Positions 18,062 to 26,477 of a stretch of 64,000 nucleotides of DNA are shown piece after piece. The position numbers and the translations under genes are program-made. This stretch comes from Pseudonocardia sp. N23. Lineage in GTDB: Bacteria; Actinomycetota; Actinomycetes; Mycobacteriales; Pseudonocardiaceae. Each line of letters starts with the position of its first letter. Position 1 is the first letter of the stretch. Under the pieces are notes generated by a model, which was not told the origin of the DNA, searched no databases, and saw only the letters and a list, made by a program, of their open reading frames with translations. Location: the NCBI RefSeq assembly GCF_002583555.1, contig NZ_BEGX01000063.1, positions 62,286 through 126,285 on the forward strand, in the 5' to 3' direction.

Positions 18062-18344
18062 GAGAGTAGCGCCAGACTTCCGTCCTGAACCTGCTCCCGA
18101 GGAGTTGTCGGCTGCGGAGGTTCGCGCGACGTTCGCTGCGGTGGTCGGTCGGGCCGAACATGCCGGTCACACGACGTACATCACGCACCGGGGGCGTCGT
18201 GTCGCTGCGATCGTGCCGGCGGACGTCGCCGAGTATCTGGAGCATCTCGAGGACGAGGACCTGAAGAAAGTCGCTGCCGAGTCCCTTGCTGACCCGGAGC
18301 CGTCGGTGCCGCTGTCCGAGGTGCTGCGCGAGATGAACCTCTGA
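18060..18344 (+). CDS. Phd/YefM-type antitoxin
   Basis: A 94-residue antitoxin. The central segment ELSAAEVRATFAAVVGRAEH followed by HTTYITHRGRRVAAIVPADVAEYL is the Phd/YefM fold that dimerises and binds its own promoter. The acidic C-terminal tail (EDEDLKKVAAESLADPEPSVPLSEVL) would wrap the toxin. Candidate ATGs lie at 18027, 18054 and 18060. The AT-rich GTACGATATGTACAT just before 18060 looks like promoter or operator, favouring a short or leaderless start. The cognate RelE gene follows four bases after the stop but is frameshifted. Confidence 0.85.
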   Translation: MRVAPDFRPEPAPEELSAAEVRATFAAVVGRAEHAGHTTYITHRGRRVAAIVPADVAEYLEHLEDEDLKKVAAESLADPEPSVPLSEVLREMNL

Positions 18345-18348
18345 CGCG

Positions 18349-18637
18349 GTGTCCGAGCGCTACTCGATCGAAGTCCGTCCTGCCGCGCTGAGGAGCCTGC
18401 GCAAGCTCGACCCGCCGATCGCCCGCCGCGTGCTCGCTGCCATCCAGCGACTCGCGGACGATCCTCGCCTTGCCGGTGTGAAGGCTCTCGTCGGCTCGTC
18501 GGCTCGTCGGCTCGCCGGGTCTGCGGCGCCTGCGAGTCGGTGACTACCGGGTCGTGTACAGCGTCGAGGACAGTCGTTTGCTCATCGTGGTCGTGCATGT
18601 GGCGCATCGTCGCGAGGTCTACCGAGCCGGTTCCTAG
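18349..18637 (+). pseudogene. RelE/ParE toxin disrupted by an 8-bp tandem repeat
   Basis: The GTG-started frame reads SERYSIEVRPAALRSLRKL, then IARRVLAAIQRLADDPR and GVKALVG: an intact RelE N terminus. Immediately after, three copies of TCGGCTCG (18491-18514) shift the frame by 16 bases and the ORF ends early at 18543. The rest of the toxin is perfectly preserved in the next frame: SPGLRRLRVGDYRVVYSVED, then LLIVVVHVAHRREVYRAGS, stop TAG at 18635. With a single repeat unit the frame would be continuous (VGSPGLRR). RelE cleaves mRNA on ribosomes; this copy should be inactive unless the repeat contracts or expands. Confidence 0.85.
18491..18514 (+). repeat. Three tandem 8-bp units inside the relE-like toxin
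   Basis: Three perfect copies of TCGGCTCG. One copy or four copies would restore the toxin reading frame; three do not. Confidence 0.95.
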
Positions 18638-18751
18638 TAGCCGCGACACGCCGTGGAGCCCAACGTGGTGCGAACTGTTGCTCAGGAGTGGTTCCCGAGG
18701 CGGAAGTCGCCCCTCGCAAGGTCATCGTTGGTGGTAGCGGCCATAGTCGGC

Positions 18752-18810
18752 GTGGAGCGCTTCCCTCATGATCCGTCACGTCGTGGGTTCGAGCCTCACC
18801 CGCCCCGGTG
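18752..18810 (+). other. tRNA 3'-half-like remnant
   Basis: The plus strand contains CTCATGA (possible anticodon loop), GTGGGTTCGAGCCTCAC (a T-arm with five pairs, one G-T, around TTCGAGC) and then CCGCCCC as a possible acceptor strand. No matching 5' half, D-arm or anticodon 5' stem is present. It looks like a tRNA fragment, as left at phage or element attachment sites. The rest of 18,638-19,303 has no recognised gene. Confidence 0.4.
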
Positions 18811-19303
18811 CCTTGCCAGCCGAACGTGTCGATCTTCGAGCGGTATCCACGCTCATGGACACAAACGTGGAGCGAACGGCAGTGCGTTGCCCTCGTCGGG
18901 TGATCGGCACGACGGGTTGCCGGCGTCGGCCTCGGTGGCCGCGCCGAGCTTTACCAGGCCTACGCGGAGATTCTCCGGCCGGACGAGCTCAAGGTCGTGC
19001 TCGCCGACCAATACGTCCCGAGGTCGCACAGCACCCTGACGATGTCAGGACGCATGAGCAGCGTGGCATAGTTGCGGTGGCGAAGCGAATCGAGCAACAA
19101 GATGGGTAAATAGTCCGAACAAGAAGTTTGCCGACGCCTGTCCTTCAATTTCACATTCCCGAACCATGGTCTGGGTAGCGTTCGGATGATGACGAAATTG
19201 ATCCTGGCGCAAGGTCCAGCTTCCGGAGCGAAAGACCTTTTCCGGGGTCGTCGGTGAGCGAGGCGGTCATCGCCTCCGCAGGCCTCGCCGACTGGATCGC
19301 CGG

Positions 19304-20035
19304 ATGAAGGCGGTATCCGCGGGACTTCTTGTTGCAGCCGGCTGTTGGCAGATCTCGCCGATGATCACCGCGATCGGGCCAGTCCGCCGAGCCCTGGCGC
19401 CGACGGTGGCAGGTCGCTCGGAGACGTGTCACGTAGCCCTCACGTTCGACGACGGACCAGACCCGGCTTCGACGCCGGCGTTTCTCGATCTGCTTGCCGT
19501 ACACGACGTACGCGCGACGTTCTTCGTCCTCGGCCGGCTCCTGAGCGTGAATCCCGATCTCGCGTCCCGCATCCACGGTGACGGCCACGAGCTCGGCGTG
19601 CACGGCTGGGACCACATGACCCCACTGGTCCGAAGCCGTCGGCGCATGCGCGAGGAGATGCGCCGAACAGCAGACCTCATCGAACTGGCGTCGGGCGCGG
19701 CTCCTCGTTGGTACCGGCCCCCGTTCGGCGTGATGTCGAGAACCGCCACCCTCGCGGCTGCTGACGTGGGCCTCCGTCCTGTCCTGTGGACGGCGTGGGG
19801 CCGTGACTGGTCGTCCAGAGCCACGGGCCCATCGGTGATCAACGCCGTGCGGCGGCAGCCGGCGCGAGGCGGGACGATCCTGCTCCACGATGCCGACACC
19901 GCGTCCGCGCCGGGCTCGTGGCGCAGCACCCTCGAGGCTCTGCCGGAGCTCCTTGCGGGATGGCGGTCAGAGGACCTGACGGTGGGGCCTCTCCGCGGGC
20001 ACGGCGGACTGTTCTCGCTGTGGGCGGGCCCCTGA
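19304..20035 (+). CDS. Polysaccharide deacetylase (NodB/CE4 family), exported
   Basis: The 243-residue protein begins with a signal-like hydrophobic stretch (VSAGLLVAAGCWQISPMI). The CE4 motifs are all visible: TFDDGPDP (motif 1, catalytic base and metal Asp), HGWDHMTPL (motif 2, HxxxH-type metal ligands), RPPFGVM (motif 3) and TILLHDADT (motif 5). The family removes N-acetyl groups from peptidoglycan or chitin-like sugars outside the membrane. It lies just upstream of the glycosidase/SQR pseudogene and is a single-gene unit. The start ATG follows a weak ribosome site. Confidence 0.9.
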   Translation: MKAVSAGLLVAAGCWQISPMITAIGPVRRALAPTVAGRSETCHVALTFDDGPDPASTPAFLDLLAVHDVRATFFVLGRLLSVNPDLASRIHGDGHELGVHGWDHMTPLVRSRRRMREEMRRTADLIELASGAAPRWYRPPFGVMSRTATLAAADVGLRPVLWTAWGRDWSSRATGPSVINAVRRQPARGGTILLHDADTASAPGSWRSTLEALPELLAGWRSEDLTVGPLRGHGGLFSLWAGP

Positions 20036-20079
20036 TCCCGTGGCCTACCGAACGAGGAGAGTCACTCATCGGCCGCGGC

Positions 20080-20195
20080 GCATGCCGAGCGCGCGGGTGG
20101 GCCGAGGGCGAGCAGGCGGCAGCGTCCACGTCGCTCGCCGGCGCGAACATCGCCGCCGCGTTCAACGGCGGGTTCAAGCTCAGCGATCCCAGCCA
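20080..20195 (+). pseudogene. Phosphodiester-glycosidase (NAGPA-like) fragment
   Basis: A short stretch encodes LAGANIAAAFNGGFKLSDPS, the catalytic-core signature also present (as LLATFNSGFKMKDANGG) in the intact gene at 4108-5316. Upstream residues are not recognisable, and downstream the sequence changes abruptly into the sulfide:quinone oxidoreductase remnant at about base 20,195. This is the scar of a deletion joining two unrelated genes. Confidence 0.5.
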
Positions 20196-21189
20196 CAAGT
20201 GTGACCTGGGTTCGGCACGCCGCGGTCGGGGTCGATCCCGAGGCGAAGGAGGTCTCACTCGACGACGGGTCTGCTGTCGCCCACGACTACCTCGTGATGT
20301 GCCCTGGCATCCAGTTGGACTGGGAGAAGATTCCCGGGCTCAGCGCGACCCTCGGCCGCGACGGGGTGTCGAGCAACTATCTCTACGAGCTGGCACCGGC
20401 GACCTGGAAGTTCATCCGCGAGCTGCGATCGGGTACGGCGGTCTTCACGATGCCGGCGGGCCCGATCAAGTGCGCCGGCGCCCCGCAGAAGATCGCCTAT
20501 CTCGCAGCGGACTACTGGCGTGAGCAGGGTGTGTCGCGTGACATCGATGTCCACCTGGTGCTGCCACACCCGGGATGTTCGGGGTGAAGGAGTTCGCCCA
20601 GGTGCTGGAGGGTGTGGCTCGCAGGTACGGGATCACCGTGCATCTGCAGAGTGAGGCGACGGCGGTGGACGCGGACCGCCGCACGGTCACGGTCGTGGAC
20701 CACGGCAACGAGGACGCCGAGACCACCCTCGACTACGACGTGATGCACATGGTGCCGCCTCAGAGCGCCCCGGACTGGGTCAAGAAGACCTCGCTGGCCG
20801 ATCCGGCCAGCCCCGCCGGATACGTCGAGATCGACAAGCACACCACGCAGCACACCCGGAACCCGAACGTGTTCGCCCTCGGCGACGCCGGGTCGAGCCC
20901 CAACTCGAAGACCGGGGCGGCGATCCGCAAACAGGCGCCGGTCGGCGTGACGAATCCGCTCGATGTGATGGCGGGCCGGCCCCCGAGCGCGAGCTATGGC
21001 GGCTATGCCTCGTGCCCACTCACGACGTCGCGCCACTCGATGCTGCTAGCCGAGTTCGACTACTCGATGACCCCGACGCCGACGATCCCGGTCATCGACA
21101 CGCTCAAGGAGCGCAAGGACATGTGGTACCTCAAGCGCTACGGGCTGCCCACGATGTACTGGCAGGCCATGCTCCGTGGGCTCGCCTGA
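20196..21189 (+). pseudogene. Sulfide:quinone oxidoreductase remnant (N-terminally truncated, frameshifted)
   Basis: Two consecutive frames encode the C-terminal three quarters of an SQR-type flavoprotein. The first runs from VTWVRHAAVGVDPEAKEVSL through CPGIQLDWEKIPGLSA, GTAVFTMPAGPIKCAGAPQK and DIDVHLVLPHPG. After a one-base loss near 20,573 the second begins MFGVKEFAQVLEGVARRYG and continues through HMVPPQSAPDWVKK and FALGDAGSSPNSKTGAAIRK to KERKDMWYLKRYGLP. The N-terminal FAD-binding GxGxxG region is gone. SQR oxidises sulfide to persulfide for the enzymes encoded at 22.5-25.3 kb, so this is the missing first step of that pathway. Confidence 0.8.
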
Positions 21190-21203
21190 CCAGGACGTCT
21201 GCG

Positions 21204-21836
21204 TCAGCGTTCAGCGGTGAGCTGGAACAGGTCACCGATCGGTCCCCAGGCCGGCGACGTGCTGAAGTGCTCGATGGTCGCGGGTGCGAAGCCTGCCGCG
21301 CGGATGGTGGTTTCGGTGTCGCGGTCGAGATGACAGCCGGCCGCGGCACGCGTCCACAGGGGATCGAGCCGGCGGCGCCAGAGCGCGGCGCGGCCGTGGC
21401 CGAGGACGTGTTCCAGCGCAAGGAGTGTTCCGCCGGGGCGGAGTACCCGGCGGGCCTCGGCGAGCGCCTGTGCAGGGTCGGGCACCGTGCAGAGGACGAG
21501 GGTGAAGACCACGGAGTCGACGGTGCCGTCCTCGGCGGGCAGCGTCTCGCCGTCCGCCGCGATGACGGTGACCGGGACCCTTGCGTCGGCCACGCGGGCG
21601 GTGAGGCGGCGACGCATCGCCGGGTCCGGCTCGACGGCGATGACCTCGTCGGCGCGGCGGTAGTGCGGCAGGTTCGCACCGGTCCCGGCGCCGACGTCCA
21701 TCACACGGCCGGTGAGTTCGCCGACGAGCGCCGCACGGCGGGGCCCGAGGATCGCGCGTTCGGCAGGTGCCGTCATGCGATCGTAGAGCGCGGCAAAGAT
21801 CCGGTGCCCGTGTCGATCCTGGGTGCGGTCTGCCAC
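21204..21836 (-). CDS. Class I SAM-dependent methyltransferase (UbiE/Methyltransf_11 type)
   Basis: The 210-residue product has motif I MDVGAGTGANLPHYRRA, an acidic strand-2 end (VIAVEPDPAM), motif II region DSVVFTLVLCTVPDPAQAL, and motif III RVLRPGGTLLALEHVLG. It is of the UbiE-like group often annotated as phospholipid or arsenite-type methyltransferase; the substrate is not clear. The GTG start at 21836 is preceded by GCCGAG; the ORF is open further to 22019, but those residues are unconserved and Arg/Ser-rich. It converges on the SQR remnant. Confidence 0.85.
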   Translation of the reverse strand: MADRTQDRHGHRIFAALYDRMTAPAERAILGPRRAALVGELTGRVMDVGAGTGANLPHYRRADEVIAVEPDPAMRRRLTARVADARVPVTVIAADGETLPAEDGTVDSVVFTLVLCTVPDPAQALAEARRVLRPGGTLLALEHVLGHGRAALWRRRLDPLWTRAAAGCHLDRDTETTIRAAGFAPATIEHFSTSPAWGPIGDLFQLTAER

Positions 21837-22132
21837 CTCGGCGAACCTACACGCCGGCACACATGATCCAGAGTCGCCGCCGGGTATGCCGGCGCCCGTG
21901 AGGAACGTCGAGCGGGACGCGTCGGCCGGGCTCCTACTGGCTCGGAACCCGATCATCGACTGCCGGCGTCGCCCCCGCACAGCGCTCCGAGATGCCCGAC
22001 GCGTCCCGCGCCCGGCCATCGCGCTGGGTGGGAGATCCTGACGTCGGCGAGCAGGGCATGACCGTCACACTCGGTTGCACGAAGGGCGGTCCGGGTGGTG
22101 AACTGATGAACGTGAGTGCTGAGGGGCGGTCG

Positions 22133-22213
22133 ATGCGGTGCGCGTTCTGCGTGTGCCTGCTGGCGACCGATCAGCTCTCCATCGACGACCGGTTCTGTCG
22201 CACGGCGCGCTGA
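22133..22213 (+). CDS. Possible cysteine-rich micropeptide, 26 aa
   Basis: A tiny ORF (MRCAFCVCLLATDQLSIDDR, then FCRTAR) follows TGAGGGGCGG at good spacing. Four Cys, with CxxC and CxC spacing, could bind zinc. It is the only protein-like candidate in 21,837-22,282; low confidence because of its size and lack of homology information. Confidence 0.25.
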   Translation: MRCAFCVCLLATDQLSIDDRFCRTAR

Positions 22214-22282
22214 CCTCCCCGAACTGATCGGGGCGTGGTCGGCCTGCCGCCGTCCGTCGTCACCCTCTTAAGGACTCGTGCC

Positions 22283-22480
22283 ATGAGCGCCGCCCCTGTC
22301 TCACATCCCGCCCCGTTGTCCGACACCACAACCGGTTCGACGCCGGACGTTTCCCCCGACCGGGCCCCGAGCCGAGCGGGTGCCGTCCGCCTGGCCGACG
22401 CCGCTCGTGGTCTGCGTGGGTTGCTGGGCCGGATCGGGGAGGCCACCCGCGCCGCCCATTCGGCGTCCGTGCCTTTCTGA
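22283..22480 (+). CDS. Hypothetical small protein, 65 aa
   Basis: The ORF begins MSAAPVSHPAPLSDTTTGST after AAGGACTC (ribosome-site-like, nine bases from ATG). It has a disordered Pro/Ser/Thr N-terminal half and a helical, basic C-terminal half (GAVRLADAARGLRGLLGRIG). It ends four bases before the convergent stop of the persulfide dioxygenase gene. No family is recognised. Confidence 0.45.
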   Translation: MSAAPVSHPAPLSDTTTGSTPDVSPDRAPSRAGAVRLADAARGLRGLLGRIGEATRAAHSASVPF

Positions 22481-22483
22481 GTC

Positions 22484-23893
22484 CTACGCCGGGACCGGCC
22501 GCTCGACCGGTCGCGAACCGTCTGTCCAGGCCCCGAAGCCACCGAGCAGGTCGTCGACGCGGGCGAACCCTCGCGCGCGCAGCAGCGACGCGGCGATCGA
22601 GGAGCGGTACCCGCCCGCGCAGTAGACGACGGTCGGGGCAGCCGGGTCGATCTCGGCGAGCCGGGATACCAGTGCAGGCAGCGGGATGGCTAGCGCGCCG
22701 GGGACCATGCCGGAGGTCGCGACCTCACCCGGGCCGCGGACGTCGACGACCTGGACCTGCTCGGCGAGCCCAGCCAGTCTGGTCGCCGCGATCCGGCCGG
22801 CGGTGCGCAGGTGCTCGACCGGGGCTGCTGTGGGGCCGCCGCCGAGGTGGCCGAGGACGTGGTCGAAGCCGATGCGGGCCAACCGGTTGCGGGCCTCGGT
22901 CGCGGTGTGGGGATCGCCGATGAGCACGATGTCGGTGTCGGCGGGGACGACCTGTCCGACCATCTCGGCGAACCGGCCTCCGAGCCCGACGTTGATCGAT
23001 TCGGCGAGGTGCCCACGGGCGAAGTCCTGCGGGTCGCGTGTGTCGAGCAGCAGTGCCCCGTTGGCCACAGCGCCGTCGATCTGCGCCGCGGACAGCGCCG
23101 GCACGGGGGCGGTCTCGTCGAGGACAGGCCGGGCTTCGCGGTTGCGATGTGAGGCGAACTCGAAGTACATCGGCGCGACGGTCTGGCCCTCGGTGACGGC
23201 GGCGACGAAGGCTGCCTCGTCCATCGGCGCCAAGGCGTAGTTGTGATGGCGCTGCTCGCCGATCGTGCTGGAGGTCTCGGTCGACAGGTTCTTGCCGCAC
23301 GCGGACCCTGCGCCGTGGGCCGGATAGACGCGGGTCTCGTCGGGCAGGGTCAGCAGGCGCTCGCGGGTCGAGCGGTAGAGTGCGCGGGCCAGCTGCTCGG
23401 CCGACCATCCGGCGCCGCCGAGCAGGTCCGGTCGCCCGACGTCGCCGATGAACAGGGTGTCCCCGGTGAGAACCCCCCACGGCGGACCGTCGGAGGACTG
23501 CCGGACGAGGATGCAGATCGACTCGGGTGTGTGGCCGGGGGTGTGAAGGATCTGCAATGTCACCGACCCCAGCGACAGGAGCTGCCCGTCGGCGAGCGGT
23601 TCGATCGGGAACTCGACCTCGCAGGCGTCACCGTAGGAGATCGGGGTGCCGGTGGCGGCGGCCAGCTCCAGGTGTCCGGACAGGAAGTCCGCATGCACGT
23701 GGGTCTCCAGGACCCGCTCGATGCTCAACCCCTCGACGTGGGCGTCGCGCAGGTATTCGGCGATGTCGCGCTGGGGGTCGACGACGACCGCGCGTCCGGT
23801 CCCACGGTCACCGATCAGGTACGACGCCTGGGACAGACACCCGAGGTAGTACTGGCGGAAGACGAGATCGCCGCTGTGGAGCACGTCGGTCAT
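22484..23893 (-). CDS. Persulfide dioxygenase-like MBL-fold protein with two rhodanese domains
   Basis: The 469-residue protein has an ETHE1/PDO-type metallo-beta-lactamase domain (GCLSQASYLIGD; ETHVHADFLSGHLEL, the HxHxD zinc/iron motif; HTPGHTPESICIL; GDTLFIGDVGRPDL; YPAHGAGSACG). A rhodanese-like domain follows (LLLDTRDPQDFARGHLAESI) and then a second with an active-site Cys loop, VVYCAGGYRSSIAASLL. PDO oxidises glutathione- or mycothiol-type persulfide to sulfite; rhodanese domains pass sulfane sulfur. ATG 23893 has AGGAG upstream and overlaps the stop of the paralogue (ATGA). Confidence 0.92.
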   Translation of the reverse strand: MTDVLHSGDLVFRQYYLGCLSQASYLIGDRGTGRAVVVDPQRDIAEYLRDAHVEGLSIERVLETHVHADFLSGHLELAAATGTPISYGDACEVEFPIEPLADGQLLSLGSVTLQILHTPGHTPESICILVRQSSDGPPWGVLTGDTLFIGDVGRPDLLGGAGWSAEQLARALYRSTRERLLTLPDETRVYPAHGAGSACGKNLSTETSSTIGEQRHHNYALAPMDEAAFVAAVTEGQTVAPMYFEFASHRNREARPVLDETAPVPALSAAQIDGAVANGALLLDTRDPQDFARGHLAESINVGLGGRFAEMVGQVVPADTDIVLIGDPHTATEARNRLARIGFDHVLGHLGGGPTAAPVEHLRTAGRIAATRLAGLAEQVQVVDVRGPGEVATSGMVPGALAIPLPALVSRLAEIDPAAPTVVYCAGGYRSSIAASLLRARGFARVDDLLGGFGAWTDGSRPVERPVPA

Positions 23894-25275
23894 CGGTTCT
23901 CCTGGTCTGACGGTGAGGTGACAGCGAGGCCGGTGTCGACGGCCTTGGCGTACTCGTCGTCGACGAGTACGACCCGGTGTCCGGCGCGGAAGAGCAGACT
24001 CGCGCCGATGCTGGCTCGGAACCCCGACGCGCAGTGCACCCACAACTCGCCGTCCGGGATCTCGTCGAGGCGGTCGAGCAGCTCGTTGAGTGGAATGTGG
24101 GCCGAGCCGGGGATGTGGCCTCCGGTGCGTTCGTCGTGGCGTCGCACGTCGAGCACGACCGGGGCGTCGCCGCGGTCGAGGGCGTGGGTGAGTTCTGCGA
24201 AGGTCGAGCTCGGATAGCTGCGCAGCTCATCGGGTGCGGCGAGCTCTCCGGGGGTGCCTGACGCGGCGCCGGAAGGACGGTCGATGCCGATCCTGACCAG
24301 CTGTCGTTGGGCGTCGGTGACCTGCTGGGCGGACTCGCCGATCAACGTGAGTGGGGTGCCCCAGGGGATCAGCCAACCCAGGTAGGTGGCGAACTGCGTG
24401 CCCAGCGCGATGCCGATCGTGCCGCCGATGTGCTCGGCGGTGTAGGCGGTGCGGTCTCGCAGGTCGACCACCCACTCGCCGGCCTTGATCCGGTGCCGCA
24501 GCTCGTCGGGATCGACCGACTCGGGTGCGGACAGGTCGGCAGGGCCGGGCCCCTGACGGTTGCGGGCGCCCATGTGGGCGTAGTAGCTGGGGTAGGCGGT
24601 CAGTCCGGCCACCAGCCGCTCGACGAAGGCGCTCTCGTCGGTTTCGACGAGAGCGTCGTTGCGGGTGCGCTCGATCCCGATGGTGCTGGCGTCACCCCCG
24701 GTTGCGGCTCCTGAGGAGCAGAAACTGCCGAAGCCGTGGGTGGGGTAGACCGCGGTGTCGTTGTCGAGCAGCTCGGCCAGGCGCCGAGCTGAGTGGAACT
24801 GGGCTCGGGTCAACTCCTCGGTGCGGGCGGGGTCGACCAGATCGGTGCGCCCGACGCTGCCGAAGAGCAGAGATCCACCCGTGAACACCGCCGGCATGGA
24901 CACGCCGTCGTCCACGAGGTAGGACAGATGAGTGTCGGTGTGGCCCGGCGTCGCGACCACGCGCACCGTCAGGGTGCCCACGGTGCGTTCGTCGCCGTCA
25001 CCGACGGCGTCACGGCTGAACTCGACCGCGTCAGCTCCGGCCACCAGGTAGTCCGCGCCGGTGCGGCGCGCGAGTTCCAGGCCGCCGGTCACGTAGTCGT
25101 TGTGGATGTGGGTCTCCACCACCATGCCCACCCGGACGCCCAGCTCGTCGACGAGGGCCTCGACCCGGTCGAGGTCTCGCTGCGGGTCCACCACCACGGC
25201 GATCTCGCCGTCGTGGGCCACATAGCTGCGATCACCCAACTCGCTGGTCTCGATCACTGCGACGGACAGACCCAC
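23890..25275 (-). CDS. MBL-fold/rhodanese fusion protein (persulfide dioxygenase-like paralogue)
   Basis: The 461-residue protein has an MBL domain (RSYVAHDGEIAVVVDPQRDL; ETHIHNDYVTGGLELA; VVATPGHTDTHLSYLVDD; GGSLLFGSVGRTDL; YPTHGFGSFC), a degenerate rhodanese domain (VVDLRDRTAYTAEHIGGTIG), and a C-terminal rhodanese domain with Cys loop WVHCASGFRASIGASLL. It shares organisation with the gene coupled downstream, so the pair arose by duplication. Start is GTG 25275, with GGGAGG five to six bases upstream on the coding strand. A palindrome (25302-25317) lies just upstream, opposite the GntR-type gene. Confidence 0.9.
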   Translation of the reverse strand: MGLSVAVIETSELGDRSYVAHDGEIAVVVDPQRDLDRVEALVDELGVRVGMVVETHIHNDYVTGGLELARRTGADYLVAGADAVEFSRDAVGDGDERTVGTLTVRVVATPGHTDTHLSYLVDDGVSMPAVFTGGSLLFGSVGRTDLVDPARTEELTRAQFHSARRLAELLDNDTAVYPTHGFGSFCSSGAATGGDASTIGIERTRNDALVETDESAFVERLVAGLTAYPSYYAHMGARNRQGPGPADLSAPESVDPDELRHRIKAGEWVVDLRDRTAYTAEHIGGTIGIALGTQFATYLGWLIPWGTPLTLIGESAQQVTDAQRQLVRIGIDRPSGAASGTPGELAAPDELRSYPSSTFAELTHALDRGDAPVVLDVRRHDERTGGHIPGSAHIPLNELLDRLDEIPDGELWVHCASGFRASIGASLLFRAGHRVVLVDDEYAKAVDTGLAVTSPSDQENR

Positions 25276-25301
25276 GGGAGGCCTCCCTTGCTGTCGACTG
25301 A

Positions 25302-25317
25302 TAATGACCGTACATTA
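25302..25317. promoter_or_regulatory. Inverted repeat in the divergent sulfur-gene promoter
   Basis: TAATG-N6-CATTA is a perfect five-base inverted repeat in the 78-base region between the MBL/rhodanese operon and the GntR-type gene. It is AT-rich in a GC-rich background. GntR/HutC regulators bind such dyads, so it is a plausible operator for the neighbouring regulator. Confidence 0.5.
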
Positions 25318-25353
25318 CCGACAGCTGTCCCGAACAGTGGGAGTTGAAGGACT

Positions 25354-26139
25354 ATGGCCGCTCGGCCGCTCGACCGACATGGTGCTGGCGGGCCCCTGTG
25401 GGTCCAGGTTCTGACCGACCTACGCAGGCGGATGGCCGACGACGAGTTCGCCGACGCCTTCCCCGGTGAGCTGGCACTGGCCCGCGAGTACGACATCAGC
25501 CGCCATACCGTCCGTGAAGCGCTCGGCCGGCTCCGGCGTGAGGGTGTGGTGTCGGCCGATCGTGGTCGACCGCCGTAGGTCCTGCCGGCCGCAGAGTTCG
25601 AGCAGCCACTCGGCACTCTCTAGAGCTTGTTCGCCTCGGTCGAGCAGGCCGGACATGAGCAGCGCTCGATCGTGCACACGCTCGATCTGCGCGCCGACGG
25701 ATCCGTGGCTGCCCGGCTCGGGCTCGAGGTGTCCACCCCGCTGGTGTATCTCGAGCGGCTCCGGCTGGCTGACGACGAGCCGCTGGCCCTCGACCGCGTC
25801 TGGCTCCCGGGGTCTCTGGCGGCTCCGCTGCTCGATGTCGACTTCAGCCACATGGCCCTCTACGACTAGTACGCCCGACTCTGTGGGGTGCACCTGACCG
25901 GTGGTCAGGAGCAGATCCGGGCCCTGGTCCCGACCCGCGGTGAACGCGACATCCTCGGTCTCGCCGACCGATTACAGGTGGCCGTGCTCGCCATCGACCG
26001 TCTTGGCTGCTCACGCGGCCGGCCGGTCGAGTGGCGTCGCACCATCGTGCGTGGTGACCGATTCGGGGTCAGCGCTTCTTTCCCTCGCCGCGAAGGCTTC
26101 CAGCTCACCAACGCTCAACTCAGAAAGGGCGTCCGATGA
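25354..26139 (+). pseudogene. GntR/HutC-family regulator interrupted by three in-frame TAG codons
   Basis: One continuous frame encodes a GntR winged helix (PLWVQVLTDLRRRMADDEFA; FPGELALAREYDISRHTVRE; ALGRLRREGVVSADRG) and a UTRA effector domain (HTLDLRADGSVAARLGLEVS; PLVYLERLRLADDEPLALDR; LGLADRLQVAVLAIDR). It is broken by TAG at 25576, 25621 and 25867. No frameshift separates the parts, and the final TGA overlaps the ATG of the rhodanese gene as in an intact operon. The probable original codons are CAG, TAC/TAT and GAG. The regulator would have sensed a sulfur metabolite; it is presumably dead, leaving only a DNA-binding fragment of 74 residues. Confidence 0.8.
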
Positions 26140-26477
26140 CCTCATCCGACCAGATCAGCCAGATCGATCCCGCCGCCGCCGAGACTCTCACCGGCGCCGG
26201 TGCCCTGCTGCTGGACGTTCGCGAGCCCGATGAATGGACCGCCGGGCACATCCCCGGGGCGGTTCACATGCCGCTCGGCTCCCTGGACCTCGCAGCGATC
26301 CCTCGGGACCGGGTCGTCGTCGCCGTGTGCCGCTCGGGGAAGCGGTCGGGGAAGGCTGCCGCCGCTCTCGCGCAGGCGGGGTTCGACGTGCGGAACCTCG
26401 CCTTAGGCATGAAGGCCTGGGCTGCGGACGGCCGCACTGTCGCCCGCGACGACGGCACACCGGGCTCGGTCGCCTGA
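26136..26477 (+). CDS. Rhodanese-like sulfurtransferase
   Basis: A single-domain rhodanese of 113 residues: LLLDVREPDEWTAGHIPGAV is the CDC25/rhodanese homology signature, and VAVCRSGKRSGKAAAAL holds the active-site Cys in a CxxGxRS-type loop. The enzyme shuttles sulfane sulfur from persulfides to thiols or cyanide. Its ATG overlaps the regulator pseudogene's TGA, and its stop overlaps the ATG of the exporter. This coupling indicates one sulfur-detoxification transcript. Confidence 0.92.
   Translation: MTSSDQISQIDPAAAETLTGAGALLLDVREPDEWTAGHIPGAVHMPLGSLDLAAIPRDRVVVAVCRSGKRSGKAAAALAQAGFDVRNLALGMKAWAADGRTVARDDGTPGSVA

Noticed and set aside
18960..19155. Possible coding stretch reading ELYQAYAEILRPDELKVVLA
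   Set aside because: Protein-like composition but no start, ribosome site or recognised family; too weak to annotate.
25354..26139. Genetic recoding of TAG as an amino acid in this organism
   Set aside because: copA and the fkbM-type gene end with TAG at the expected family length, so TAG works as a stop; the three TAGs are better explained as nonsense mutations.
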